Assembly: GCA_028683385.1 (NCBI GenBank)
Contig: JAQUIJ010000014.1
Location: forward strand, 1-64,000
Length of the DNA stretch: 64,000 nucleotides
Direction of reading: 5' to 3'
Origin: Prolixibacteraceae bacterium
GTDB taxonomy: Bacteria > Bacteroidota > Bacteroidia > Bacteroidales > Prolixibacteraceae
Part shown: piece after piece, positions 51,909 to 61,168 of the stretch
Position numbering within the stretch: the first letter of the stretch is position 1
Layout: the number at the start of each line of letters is the position of its first letter
The notes under the pieces: model-generated
Database searches by the model: none
Told to the model about the DNA's origin: nothing
The model's input: the letters and a program-made list of their open reading frames with translations, nothing else
Translations under genes and position numbers: made by a program

Positions 51909-52322
51909 TTATTTAGGGCAGTTAGAACAAACACCTTTCACAACCATGTTGATATTTTCGAGGGTAAAATGGGTAGGTAGATTTATTGAAGGAACAGGAA
52001 TATCAGTTAAGCAATATGTTTGCTTGCATTTGGTGCAAAGAAAATGAACATGCAGATCTTCCGGGTGGCATTGGCAAGTTTCCTTACACAAGGCATATTT
52101 TACTGAACCTGTACCATCATCAATACTGTGAATGAGTTTGTTTTCTTCGAAAGTTTTGAGTGTCCGGTATAAAGTTACTTTGTCGGCTTTCTCGAATTTT
52201 TGTTCCAGATCGGCCAAGCTAATAGCTGCCGTCTGTTCGCTTAAAACCTTTAAAACCAATTCGCGCATGGCTGTTGGCTTGATGTTACGGGTTTCGAGCT
52301 GTTTTTCCGAGTCACTTTTCAT
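51909..52322 (-). CDS. Fur-family transcriptional regulator
   Basis: The 137-residue protein has the winged-helix domain (MRELVLKVLSEQTAAISLAD, then TLYRTLKTFEENKLIHSID) and the metal-binding C-terminal part with ECQC-like pairs: ETCQCHPEDLHVHFLCTKCK (about 79-98) and VCSNCPK at the end. Zur- or Fur-type metal response is likely. It probably regulates the metal genes that follow on the same strand. Confidence 0.92.
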   Translation of the reverse strand: MKSDSEKQLETRNIKPTAMRELVLKVLSEQTAAISLADLEQKFEKADKVTLYRTLKTFEENKLIHSIDDGTGSVKYALCKETCQCHPEDLHVHFLCTKCKQTYCLTDIPVPSINLPTHFTLENINMVVKGVCSNCPK

Positions 52323-52435
52323 GAAAATTCATTTTTGATGTGATGATGGTCAAAGGTAACCATACTGGCAATAAAACGCCCGATGATAATAAACAATCTG
52401 CTACGGAAATCTGGGACAGGATTGTTAGGTTGCAC

Positions 52436-52957
52436 TTATTTTGCAAAATAGCTAACAACGTCTTCCCCCTGTTGCATCGAAAATGATTTAAACCCTTTGT
52501 CTTTCAGCATATCAATAATTGGAGCAGGAACAAATGGCGTTTTGATTTCGAGTATTTTATCCGCCTGAAGTTCTTTAGCCAATGTAAGGATTTCGGCCAT
52601 CGGACTTCCCCCTGAATTAATTATTGGCGAAGCATCAAAATTCTGAACGACTTGAGTTTCGTTAAACCAATCAGGTGGCGTAACTGCCAGATATTGGGTA
52701 TTTTCAGTGTCCCCACTAAATATGTCCTGTCCCACTTCTTTCCGTAACCGGTTCACCAATTCATCAACTTTTAACCCTCCAATAATTGCCGCTTGTTGCA
52801 ACGACGCCACACGGGCAACTGTTTTCCGGAGGATTGGATTTTTTAGCTTGGCAAATGATGGAGATAATTCGAGCAAAACATCTTCCAACTGTGGAAAAGT
52901 ATCCAACAATTCTCCAACCTTGGTTTTTGGAGAGATAATAAGTTTGGGTTCGCTCAT
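52436..52957 (-). CDS. DUF1858/DUF2249-like protein
   Basis: The 173-residue protein has an N-terminal DUF1858 domain (ISPKTKVGELLDTFPQLEDV, then NPILRKTVARVASLQQAA) and a C-terminal TusA-like DUF2249-type domain (LAKELQADKILEIKTPFVPA). Such proteins accompany hemerythrin/DUF438 proteins in nitric-oxide and iron-sulfur stress loci. It overlaps the following upstream gene by four bases. Confidence 0.8.
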   Translation of the reverse strand: MSEPKLIISPKTKVGELLDTFPQLEDVLLELSPSFAKLKNPILRKTVARVASLQQAAIIGGLKVDELVNRLRKEVGQDIFSGDTENTQYLAVTPPDWFNETQVVQNFDASPIINSGGSPMAEILTLAKELQADKILEIKTPFVPAPIIDMLKDKGFKSFSMQQGEDVVSYFAK

Positions 52958-54195
52958 AATTCTTCTTTTTTAGTGTATGACAAAAGACGCTGGTCTCCTT
53001 CCAGCTTGCGCAACTGGGTCAGGTCCTGTGTAAATTCAATGGTTCCCAGATAATCTCCCTCTTTGCCGCGCATGGCAAAATATTCAATATAAATAAATCG
53101 TCCCTGCATATTGATCCAAAAGGCAGCGCTGTTCTCTTTTCCACTTCTGAAATCTTCAATAATCTGGTCAACCACATGAACGCTTGAAGGCGGGTGGCAC
53201 ATACGGACATCGCGACCAAGTATGGCACGGTTGCGGGCAAAAATCCGGTTGGGACCGTGACTAAAGAATTTAACTTTATCGTCTTTATCCACAAAGGTAA
53301 TATCAATGGGGAGAGTCTTAAAAAGGGATTCCAGCTCGTCAATCCCGAAGCTGCCCGTTGTGAGCTGGATTGAATTTTTTGTATTGTAAACCACCTCGCT
53401 GGTTGTAATCCCTTCAGGCTTCCATTCGTCCTGTGGATCGTAGAGGCAATACCCAAACTCCATGGTTTGCTGGTCAACGGCGTACCAATCCTCATCGGTA
53501 AGTTTATCCATGCACATGGGCAACAGAATTTCCTCTTCTTTCATAATCATGTCGGGGATTGCTTTTACTGCCGGGAGCAAAATTAAATCAGTCACTATTT
53601 GGGCCTCGTCAACCGAAATGTTTCCAGGAGAAGAAACAACCGCAATGGCATCTTTCAGCTTTTCCCTAATTTCGTCATGTTTCCCCCACATCACTTTCGG
53701 GGGACCTGTTATTTCATATTTTTCCAGAAACGGAAATAGAAGGTATTCTTTACGCAGATAATGCTTGTCAACATCCATCAGCTCATTAAAACGCCCGTGC
53801 AGTTTCAGGAAAAGATCTTTCATCTGTTCATCCTGAAGCGTTGGAATCTGCCCCAGCAATTGCTCAATGGCACCTACCACTTTTTCAAGTTCACGGTTTT
53901 CTTTCCTGAAGGTATCAACCGGGTGACCGGGAGGAACCGGTTTGGCATGGCTTTGGTCAATATGCCCGTCAAGTACCATCGAATGGATGTCGCAAAACTG
54001 CAGCACTTCTTCTTCGGGCAACCCTTCAGAAATCAGCTCTTGTTCTACTTCCACCACTTCATCATACGGAATGCTTTTCAAAACTTCTACCAACCGCTTT
54101 CTGACTAAGCCGGGGGCTTCGCCTTCATGAAGCTGCAATATCATGTGTTTGAGAAGCTCTTTACGCTTCTGTGAGTTGTTAATTAATTCGCTCAT
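52954..54195 (-). CDS. DUF438 / hemerythrin / PAS protein
   Basis: About 413 residues from ATG 54195. An N-terminal DUF438 domain (RKELLKHMILQLHEGEAPGL) is followed by a hemerythrin-like domain with KHYLRKEYLLFPFLEKYEIT and MIMKEEEILLPMCMDKL (His and Glu iron ligands), then a PAS domain with the block FFSHGPNRIFARNRAILGRD and GTIEFTQDLTQLRKLEGD. It probably senses oxygen or nitric oxide, or aids repair of iron centres. It has its own promoter-like site. Confidence 0.88.
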   Translation of the reverse strand: MSELINNSQKRKELLKHMILQLHEGEAPGLVRKRLVEVLKSIPYDEVVEVEQELISEGLPEEEVLQFCDIHSMVLDGHIDQSHAKPVPPGHPVDTFRKENRELEKVVGAIEQLLGQIPTLQDEQMKDLFLKLHGRFNELMDVDKHYLRKEYLLFPFLEKYEITGPPKVMWGKHDEIREKLKDAIAVVSSPGNISVDEAQIVTDLILLPAVKAIPDMIMKEEEILLPMCMDKLTDEDWYAVDQQTMEFGYCLYDPQDEWKPEGITTSEVVYNTKNSIQLTTGSFGIDELESLFKTLPIDITFVDKDDKVKFFSHGPNRIFARNRAILGRDVRMCHPPSSVHVVDQIIEDFRSGKENSAAFWINMQGRFIYIEYFAMRGKEGDYLGTIEFTQDLTQLRKLEGDQRLLSYTKKEEL

Positions 54196-54213
54196 ATACA
54201 ATTTTATTTTGTA

Positions 54214-54243
54214 CAAAGCTATTTACAAAAAACGTTAGAACAA
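54214..54243 (-). promoter_or_regulatory. Promoter of the hemerythrin gene
   Basis: On the minus strand: TTG, 19 bases, TAGCTTTG, matching the Bacteroidota promoter pattern. The -7 element lies about 19 bases before ATG 54195. Confidence 0.55.
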
Positions 54244-54440
54244 TCACTATTAATGGTGATTCTTATGTTTGATCTTTTAGGAGTTTGAATCCAGACTTCA
54301 CCCGAAATCCAGTACCACAAATCTTTAACACGGGTATAATTGATAAATGTGGAGATGGTATCACATAAAAATCCCAACAAATGGGGATTTTAGAATCTAT
54401 TTCTCTCGGGCACCTTTGTGCCTTACTTAAAAATCAACCT

Positions 54441-56795
54441 ATGGCACACAAAAAACTTTTATTTGGAATTTTATTCAGCATACTTACAAGTGCGCTTTTT
54501 GCGCAAACAGGAACCATTATTGGTAAGGCAACAACCTCCGACGGCAATGCCGCCGAATTTGTCAACATCATTTTAGTTGGAACAAACAAGGGGACAATTG
54601 TTGGCGCTGACGGACATTTCGAACTGAAAAATATTAAAGCTGGTTCTTACACACTTCGGGCAAGCTTGGTGGGACTGGTCACCCAGAACAAACAAATTAC
54701 GGTGGAGAACGGTAAAACCACCAACGTTGATTTTCTTTTAAACGAAAACAGTGAGGAACTGAAAGAAGTTGTCATTGTGGCAAATCCGAGCAAGTATGTC
54801 ACCGATTATCCGTCTGTTACGCTTCGCCTGAAAACCCCGTTGCTCGAAGTTCCGCAGAATATTCAGGTGGTCACCAAACAGGTCATTCAGGACCAGCAGA
54901 TATTCGACATGCTCGAAGGTATTACCCGGAATGTGAGCGGAGCTCAACGCGTGGAGCATTGGGACAATTATGCCCAGATTAACATGCGCGGATCGCAGAT
55001 TGCAGGTTTCCGCAACGGAATGAATGTGCAATCGACCTGGGGGCCGCTGACCGAGGATATGAGCATGGTGGAACGCATCGAATTCGTGAAAGGCCCTGCG
55101 GGATTTATGCTGGCAAACGGCGAACCAAGCGGTTTTTACAATGTGGTAACCAAAAAACCTACCGGGATCACCAAAGGCGAGGCCAACATGACCATTGGAA
55201 GTTTTGATACTTACCGTTCGGCGATTGACCTTGACGGAAAATTGAGCAAAGACGGAAAAGTGTTGTTCCGTTTGAACCTGATGGGACAAATGAAAGGTTC
55301 GCACCGCGATTACGAAAGCAACAACCGCGTTTCGGTGGCGCCGGTAATCAAATTTCAGTTTACGCCCAACACGTCGCTAACCACTGAATACACTTACCAG
55401 TTCAACCAGATGTCGGCCATTGGTTCAAACTACTCCTTTTCAGCCAAAAAACTCGCCGATTTGCCTGTTGATTTTACAACGGCTGAACCGAACATGAAAC
55501 CAACAAACATCAACGATCAATCCTTGTTTGTAACATTGGCGCATACCATAAACGATCACTGGAAATTTACCGGACAAATTGGTTTTATGAAATACGATCA
55601 GGTTGGACAAAGTTTATGGCCAACAGGGTTCTCTGAAAATGGAGATACCCTTCGTCGCGGCCTTTCCAACTGGGATGTGCTCGGGTTGATTAAAGTGGGG
55701 CAATTTTTCCTGAACGGCGATTTCAAAACCGGGAACATCGGTCACCGAATTTTGGCTGGACTTGATATGGGCGACAAAGATTTCTATCACGACTGGTCAC
55801 AGTCCGGCCCGGTTGAAGGCAGCACAGGTTTTAACATTTACAAGCCGGTTTATGGTCAGGTTCCCGGGTCAAGCTATCCGGTTTACGACCGTAGCCTCGA
55901 CATCCGCGAACGGGGTGTTTATTATTCGAACCAATATTCGGCGGTTTATGTGCAGGATGAAATCCGAATGTTTCAGGATAAACTGCGTTTAACCCTTGCC
56001 GGACGGTACACCACAGTCCGCGATGCTGATCCGTATTCAGGTTCAGGCACTGCAAAAAAAATAACTCCACGTGTCGGGCTAAGTTATTCGTTGAATAAAA
56101 ACACCAGCGCCTACGCTGTTTACGACGAGGCTTTTGTTCCCCAGACCGGAGCCGATTTCAACGGGAACAGTTTTGACCCGATTACCGGGGAAAACCTAGA
56201 GCTGGGACTAAAAAAAGAATGGCTCGACGGGTTATGGACTGCTTCAGTAGCAGCATACCAGATTACCAAAAACAATGTATTGACCTCCGATCCGGAACAT
56301 CAGTTTTTCTCGAAACAACTTGGGCAAACACGTACACGCGGACTTGAATTTGACATTCGCGGACAGATAACCCAGGGACTTGATCTGACCTTCAACTACG
56401 CTTACACCAATGGGCAAATCACCAAAGACACCGACCCGAAACAGATTGGCGGTCAAATTCCGGGAACTTCGAAAAATATTGCCAACGCCTGGTTAAGCTA
56501 CCGTTTCCAGAATGGTGCAGCCAAAGGGCTTGGACTGGCTGGTGGTGTACAATATCTCGGAGATCGCTCAAACTGGTACGGCGCTTACGACAACTCGTCG
56601 CAGATGATGCCCGACTATACCCGTGTTGACGGCGCCATTTCGTACCAATTCAACAAGTTCGGAGTATCCATGAATGTCAACAATATTTTGAGCCAGTACC
56701 TCTATTCAGGAGCCTATTATTCGTGGGGTAAGTTCAATTACTGGCAGGCCGAAGCTTACCGCAATTTCCGCCTGACAATCAATTACAAATTTTAA
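54441..56795 (+). CDS. TonB-dependent siderophore receptor
   Basis: 784 residues from ATG 54441; upstream in-frame starts add residues without signal character. Signal peptide MAHKKLLFGILFSILTSALF. A carboxypeptidase-like N-terminal domain (GTIIGKATTSDGNAAEFVNI) precedes the plug (EVPQNIQVVTKQVIQDQQIF, NMRGSQIAGFRNGMNVQ, ERIEFVKGPAGFMLANGEPS) and the 22-strand barrel that ends in an aromatic residue (RLTINYKF). It takes up ferric siderophores. A PepSY membrane gene follows 6 bases downstream. Confidence 0.92.
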   Translation: MAHKKLLFGILFSILTSALFAQTGTIIGKATTSDGNAAEFVNIILVGTNKGTIVGADGHFELKNIKAGSYTLRASLVGLVTQNKQITVENGKTTNVDFLLNENSEELKEVVIVANPSKYVTDYPSVTLRLKTPLLEVPQNIQVVTKQVIQDQQIFDMLEGITRNVSGAQRVEHWDNYAQINMRGSQIAGFRNGMNVQSTWGPLTEDMSMVERIEFVKGPAGFMLANGEPSGFYNVVTKKPTGITKGEANMTIGSFDTYRSAIDLDGKLSKDGKVLFRLNLMGQMKGSHRDYESNNRVSVAPVIKFQFTPNTSLTTEYTYQFNQMSAIGSNYSFSAKKLADLPVDFTTAEPNMKPTNINDQSLFVTLAHTINDHWKFTGQIGFMKYDQVGQSLWPTGFSENGDTLRRGLSNWDVLGLIKVGQFFLNGDFKTGNIGHRILAGLDMGDKDFYHDWSQSGPVEGSTGFNIYKPVYGQVPGSSYPVYDRSLDIRERGVYYSNQYSAVYVQDEIRMFQDKLRLTLAGRYTTVRDADPYSGSGTAKKITPRVGLSYSLNKNTSAYAVYDEAFVPQTGADFNGNSFDPITGENLELGLKKEWLDGLWTASVAAYQITKNNVLTSDPEHQFFSKQLGQTRTRGLEFDIRGQITQGLDLTFNYAYTNGQITKDTDPKQIGGQIPGTSKNIANAWLSYRFQNGAAKGLGLAGGVQYLGDRSNWYGAYDNSSQMMPDYTRVDGAISYQFNKFGVSMNVNNILSQYLYSGAYYSWGKFNYWQAEAYRNFRLTINYKF

Positions 56796-56801
56796 TAAGT
56801 A

Positions 56802-57911
56802 ATGACTAGCAGACAAATAATAGGAAAAATTCACCTGTGGCTCGGTATTCCTACCGGGCTACTGGTTTTTGTTATTGCAATAACCGGCTGCCTGTATGCT
56901 TTTCAGGAAGAAATACAGCAGATGACTCAACCTTATCGCGAGGTTGTTGCAGAGAACAAACCTTTTTTACCCCCTTCACAATTGCAGGTTATTGCGCAGA
57001 AAGAATTGCCCGGAAAGCAGCTTCATTCGATAAAATACCACGAAAAAGGGAAGGCTACCGAGGCCATTTTTTATCGCCTCGACGAGCATTATTACTATTC
57101 AGTCTTTATCAATCCTTACAGCGGGCAAGTCCTGAAGGTCAGGGATAACGAAACGGGATTTTTCCATTTTGTACTGGATGGTCATTTTTACCTGTGGCTT
57201 CCGCCAGCGATTGGGCAACCGGTGGTAGCTACCTCAACACTCATTTTTGTCATTATCCTGATTTCAGGACTGATTTTGTGGTTTCCCCGGAATAAAAACC
57301 AGCTCCGGCGAAATGTGGCAATTACATGGAAAAATGGAACACACTGGAAGAAGAAGATTTTCGATTTGCACAACATCCTCGGTTTCTATGTTTGCCTGCT
57401 GGCGCTTGTTCTGTCTTTAACCGGACTGGTTTGGGGATTTCAGTGGTTTGCCAACGGTTGGTATAAAACTGCCGGAGGCCAGAAGTCGCTGATGTACGAA
57501 GACCCGGGCTCAACAAAAACGGGAAATGAACCGACAATAGTCAGTTCGCCAATTGATAGCATCTGGGTTTTAATGCAGAAAGAATACCCGAATGCCAAGA
57601 GCATCGAGGTTCATCCTCTTGAAGATGAGAAATCGTCGATTGCGGCAAATGCGAATGCCAACGCCGGAACGTATTGGAAAACTGATTATCGCTATTTCGA
57701 TCAATATACGCTTGCCGAAGTTCAGGCAAACCATATATACGGAAGACTGAAAGATGCCGGTTTTGCCGATAAACTGATCCGTATGAATTACGACATTCAC
57801 GTTGGAGCCATTGGCGGACTGCCCGGGAAAATCATCGTTTTCCTGATCGGGTTGATTGTGGCCAGCTTACCGGTAACCGGTTTTCTGATTTGGTGGAAGA
57901 TCAGAAAATAA
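56802..57911 (+). CDS. PepSY-associated membrane protein
   Basis: The 369-residue protein has four membrane segments (about residues 12-34, 140-160, 190-212 and 340-365) and PepSY domains between them (LPGKQLHSIKYHEKGKATEA; YSVFINPYSGQVLKVRDNET). The opening GKIHLWLGIPTGLLVFVIAI is typical. Such proteins beside siderophore receptors are thought to reduce ferric siderophores in the periplasm. It is co-transcribed with the receptor. Confidence 0.9.
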   Translation: MTSRQIIGKIHLWLGIPTGLLVFVIAITGCLYAFQEEIQQMTQPYREVVAENKPFLPPSQLQVIAQKELPGKQLHSIKYHEKGKATEAIFYRLDEHYYYSVFINPYSGQVLKVRDNETGFFHFVLDGHFYLWLPPAIGQPVVATSTLIFVIILISGLILWFPRNKNQLRRNVAITWKNGTHWKKKIFDLHNILGFYVCLLALVLSLTGLVWGFQWFANGWYKTAGGQKSLMYEDPGSTKTGNEPTIVSSPIDSIWVLMQKEYPNAKSIEVHPLEDEKSSIAANANANAGTYWKTDYRYFDQYTLAEVQANHIYGRLKDAGFADKLIRMNYDIHVGAIGGLPGKIIVFLIGLIVASLPVTGFLIWWKIRK

Positions 57912-58055
57912 GATTTGAATTTAGTATTTCGTCATTGCAAAAAATCAGCAATATGCCGTATAAATATAACAGTAAGATGTATTTGTTCTAAGGGGAAAAA
58001 TATCATGTTTTGCAGTGGCGGGAGAGAATATCCCAGACCTTCGTCGCAAGGGCGC

Positions 58056-59288
58056 TTAAAAGTATGATGAGATTCCAAACTGAATAGCGCCTGTTTTCGA
58101 TGGCGGGTTACCCAATAAATCGCTCTGTTGCTGGTAACGGTAATTGAAACGCAGCACGGTTGTACCTACCGGCCTGAAGGCGACTCCCGGAACAACAGCC
58201 CAGATATAGTCGCCAATATTGCCGTTTGTTTCCTTAAATTTCCCTTGATTGTAGTCTGCGTACTCCAATCGCAAGGCAAGGTTAATTTTTGATTTTTCCC
58301 AACCCAACATGGGTCTTTGGATTACAGTACCAACAATGTCAACAAAAGCTCCGAGTTGTTCTGTCCCAAATGTCTGGCTGTATGTGTCCGGAACATCGAC
58401 AAATACCTTTACTGCTTCCCCGGTGATGTTCAGTTTATTTTTAAGCGCCATAACAGTATAATCAACGGCGAGAACATTTATACTTCTTTTGCTGTCGAGA
58501 ACAAACCCGTCAGCCTTCCATTTATTATAAACCCCGGTCATGTACGAAAAGCCCAGTTCGCCGACCTTTCTGTTCCTGACAGCCAGTTTTCCTGTGAACA
58601 TGGGCAACCCGCTATTGCTTTCTTCAAACTTTTCCGGGTTCGATTTACCTGCGGCCAGCGATGTCCGGTTTTCTTCATTTGCCGTTATATTATCGTCAAA
58701 CCCATTGGTCAGGTAGGCTTCGTAACCCAATGTCCAGCGATCCACAAAATATTTTCCAAGAAACCCAAACCCAACATTCGACAGGGTTGCTGGAATAATC
58801 GTGGTGGCAGAAATTGGCCGGTCGATAAAATCCCAACGGGGGCCATCGTGGTTTTGATTAAATGCCCCGATAGGATTTACGATTATTCCTCCCCGGAAAT
58901 TAAATATCGGGTCGAACTCAAAATCGACAAATGCGGCTTCCAGGTTTATTTCTTTCGTTCCATCTTCAAATTCCAGTTCTGAAAAAAACCTGATTTTTTT
59001 TGCAATGGTGGAGGAAAAGAAAAGGTTTGTCCTCCTGAACTGGAAGGAAAACCCATCTGAAACTCCGTTGGTTGATATATATTGTGTATTGGCCTCCATG
59101 TAACCGCCAATAGCAATTGGCATCTTTCCTGACTGGAGGAATGGTCGGTTGTATGTTGCATCCATATTTAGCTGACCGGAAGTCTCCTGGGGGATTCTCT
59201 TGACGAATGAACTGTCATTTTGCGCATAGGATGCAATAGAAAACCCAATATAAAGGAGCAGTGTGAATGCCTTTTTATAGTTGCACAT
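58056..59288 (-). CDS. Phosphate-selective porin O/P-like outer-membrane protein
   Basis: The 410-residue protein has a signal peptide (LLYIGFSIASYAQ) and a barrel of the porin O/P type: SFQFRRTNLFFSSTIAKKIR and the C-terminal TVLRFNYRYQQQSDLLGNPP, ending in Phe (GISSYF). It overlaps the Rieske gene by 14 bases and is the last gene of that operon. The substrate is unknown. Confidence 0.85.
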   Translation of the reverse strand: MCNYKKAFTLLLYIGFSIASYAQNDSSFVKRIPQETSGQLNMDATYNRPFLQSGKMPIAIGGYMEANTQYISTNGVSDGFSFQFRRTNLFFSSTIAKKIRFFSELEFEDGTKEINLEAAFVDFEFDPIFNFRGGIIVNPIGAFNQNHDGPRWDFIDRPISATTIIPATLSNVGFGFLGKYFVDRWTLGYEAYLTNGFDDNITANEENRTSLAAGKSNPEKFEESNSGLPMFTGKLAVRNRKVGELGFSYMTGVYNKWKADGFVLDSKRSINVLAVDYTVMALKNKLNITGEAVKVFVDVPDTYSQTFGTEQLGAFVDIVGTVIQRPMLGWEKSKINLALRLEYADYNQGKFKETNGNIGDYIWAVVPGVAFRPVGTTVLRFNYRYQQQSDLLGNPPSKTGAIQFGISSYF

Positions 59289-59715
59289 AGATATTTTCGT
59301 TGTCTGTTTTTACCTGAAATGTTTTTAAATTCTCTTCGGCAGGGGGATTCTGCACAAGTCCGGTATTCGAGAACTCGCTTCCGTGGCAAGGGCAGCTTAA
59401 ATAGTCTCCGTGCGGCTTTAGTTCACAGCCCTTGTGTGTACATTTCAGCAGTAAAGCAGTGTAATTTTGTTCGCTTAATTTGTAAATACAAACCGGGAAA
59501 TCGAACACTGGTGTTTTCACAAGTACATATTTTCGTTGCAGTGTTTTGCCTTTTTCAACTTCCACAAATTCCGTTTTTTTTACAGCTATTTGATTGTTTG
59601 ATAAAACATTTTGAGCGAAATAATTTGAGCTTGCGCAACTTTGAAGCAGCGCAACTACAACGCTTCCGCCAATACATGTATAACCAACGTTTTTAATGAA
59701 ATCTTTTCTATCCAT
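59275..59715 (-). CDS. Rieske [2Fe-2S] protein
   Basis: The 146-residue protein has an N-terminal export/anchor segment (VGYTCIGGSVVVALLQSCAS) and the two Rieske motifs CTHKGC (about 92-97) and CPCHGSEF (about 109-116). It probably carries electrons in the periplasm for the neighbouring di-haem protein. The order di-haem, Rieske, porin with short or negative spacing indicates one operon. Confidence 0.92.
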   Translation of the reverse strand: MDRKDFIKNVGYTCIGGSVVVALLQSCASSNYFAQNVLSNNQIAVKKTEFVEVEKGKTLQRKYVLVKTPVFDFPVCIYKLSEQNYTALLLKCTHKGCELKPHGDYLSCPCHGSEFSNTGLVQNPPAEENLKTFQVKTDNENIYVQL

Positions 59716-59719
59716 AAGC

Positions 59720-60925
59720 TTATAGTGACTTTAGAAATTTTATCAGGGCGTCTTTGTCCTTTTCAGAGAGTTGATTGAATTTGTTTCTGGATTGTTCTGC
59801 TTCGCCCCCGTGCATCAGGATGGCTTCTTCGATGCTTTTCGCCCTGCCGTCGTGAAGCAGAAAATATTGCCCGCCCTGCGAATTTGGTGAAAGTCCCAAA
59901 CCCCAAAGTGGTGGCGTTCGCCACTCGTATGTTTTTGCACTGCCTTCGGTGTAGCCATCGTCGAGGCCACTTCCCATGTCGTGAAGCAATAAATCAGTAT
60001 AAGGGTGAAACTCTTTACTTGACAGCGCAGCAACCGGTGAAAAACTTGTTTTCAATGTGGGTGTGTGACAGCCAGCACAATTGATTGAATTAAAAACCTG
60101 CTTCCCCAAAATAACTTCAGTGTCATCCTGATTTCGCTGAATGGGCGCTTTCAGTGTTTGCAGGTAGAATACCACGTCATGTACCGTTTGCATGGAAACC
60201 TCATGATCAATCTCCTTTAAAGAATAGGCATCAACAGGTTCAAAATACGAAGTAATGCCAATGTCTTGATTGTATGCATTAACCGTTTGTTGCAGTAAAT
60301 TGTAAACGCTTCCTTTTTTTCCGAAACGTCCAATGTATTTTCCTGATTTCTCAATTGAATTGAGAGTGGGAACTACATAAAAAGGTATTGTATTCCAATT
60401 CGGTACACCCGAAATGCCATCGTCGTTGGCATCGTTAGGGTCGGCCAACGCTAGGATGTCGGCATCCGGAACCAGTTCCAGAAATCCTAAACCGCTATTT
60501 ATTGGAGGTGTGAATTTTGCAAATGTTGCGCCAGCAGGAATTTGTTCCGGTTGATAGCCAGGCAGGGCTCTGTTTTGCAATTGCGGGCCGCCTAGTTTTA
60601 AAAACTTGTTTCCAAGGCTATCCACCTGACCGAAACGGGTTAGCGTTGTAAAGGGGTGCCCTTTCCCGTCACCAGCATGGCAACTGCCACAACTGGTGGC
60701 CACAAACACAGGCCCGAGTCCTGTTCCATTGGTGAAAATTTGATCATTGAAGGCAACATCGCCCAATAAATGCTGACGGTTTTGGGCTTCGTCAAGTCCT
60801 TCAACAGGGCCGTCCAGCAGTTCATCGTCAGCAGGCAAGGGGGGTGTAATTTTTTCGCAGGAGGCCAATATGGCCATACAATAGATTATAAAACTTATTA
60901 TTGATAGGGTACTCTTTGCCATCAC
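59720..60925 (-). CDS. Di-haem oxidoreductase (DUF1111-type)
   Basis: The 401-residue lipoprotein (signal LSIISFIIYCMAILASCEK) has two haem-c motifs, CGSCH (about 79-83) and CAGCH (about 286-290), with the family string GPVFVATSCGSCHAGDGKG. The C-terminal region SPNSQGGQYFLLHDGRAKSI with DALIKFLKSL is typical. It resembles putative thiol oxidoreductases near iron and metal genes. The natural electron donor is unknown. Confidence 0.88.
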   Translation of the reverse strand: MMAKSTLSIISFIIYCMAILASCEKITPPLPADDELLDGPVEGLDEAQNRQHLLGDVAFNDQIFTNGTGLGPVFVATSCGSCHAGDGKGHPFTTLTRFGQVDSLGNKFLKLGGPQLQNRALPGYQPEQIPAGATFAKFTPPINSGLGFLELVPDADILALADPNDANDDGISGVPNWNTIPFYVVPTLNSIEKSGKYIGRFGKKGSVYNLLQQTVNAYNQDIGITSYFEPVDAYSLKEIDHEVSMQTVHDVVFYLQTLKAPIQRNQDDTEVILGKQVFNSINCAGCHTPTLKTSFSPVAALSSKEFHPYTDLLLHDMGSGLDDGYTEGSAKTYEWRTPPLWGLGLSPNSQGGQYFLLHDGRAKSIEEAILMHGGEAEQSRNKFNQLSEKDKDALIKFLKSL

Positions 60926-61168
60926 TTAGAAAATTGTTAATACAAACTATGTTTCAAACAGCATGTTTGATTGGTTTGTTCACTTATAGTCCAAATAACG
61001 TCAACATAAGCATAACCAATAAATTCAATTTAATTAAACGTTTGTCAAGAGAACTCAAAAAACCAAAATCTATCTCTATGTTTGGGTTAGTTCCTCTAGC
61101 TCTGCTGGAATGTAGTTCCTTCGAATCTACTTTCAAAACAATATTATGCGCAATCAGAAAAGTATTTT

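Noticed and set aside
51909-52322. CueR/MerR-type copper regulator
   Set aside because: The sequence clearly fits the Fur family (winged helix plus CxxC pairs), not MerR.
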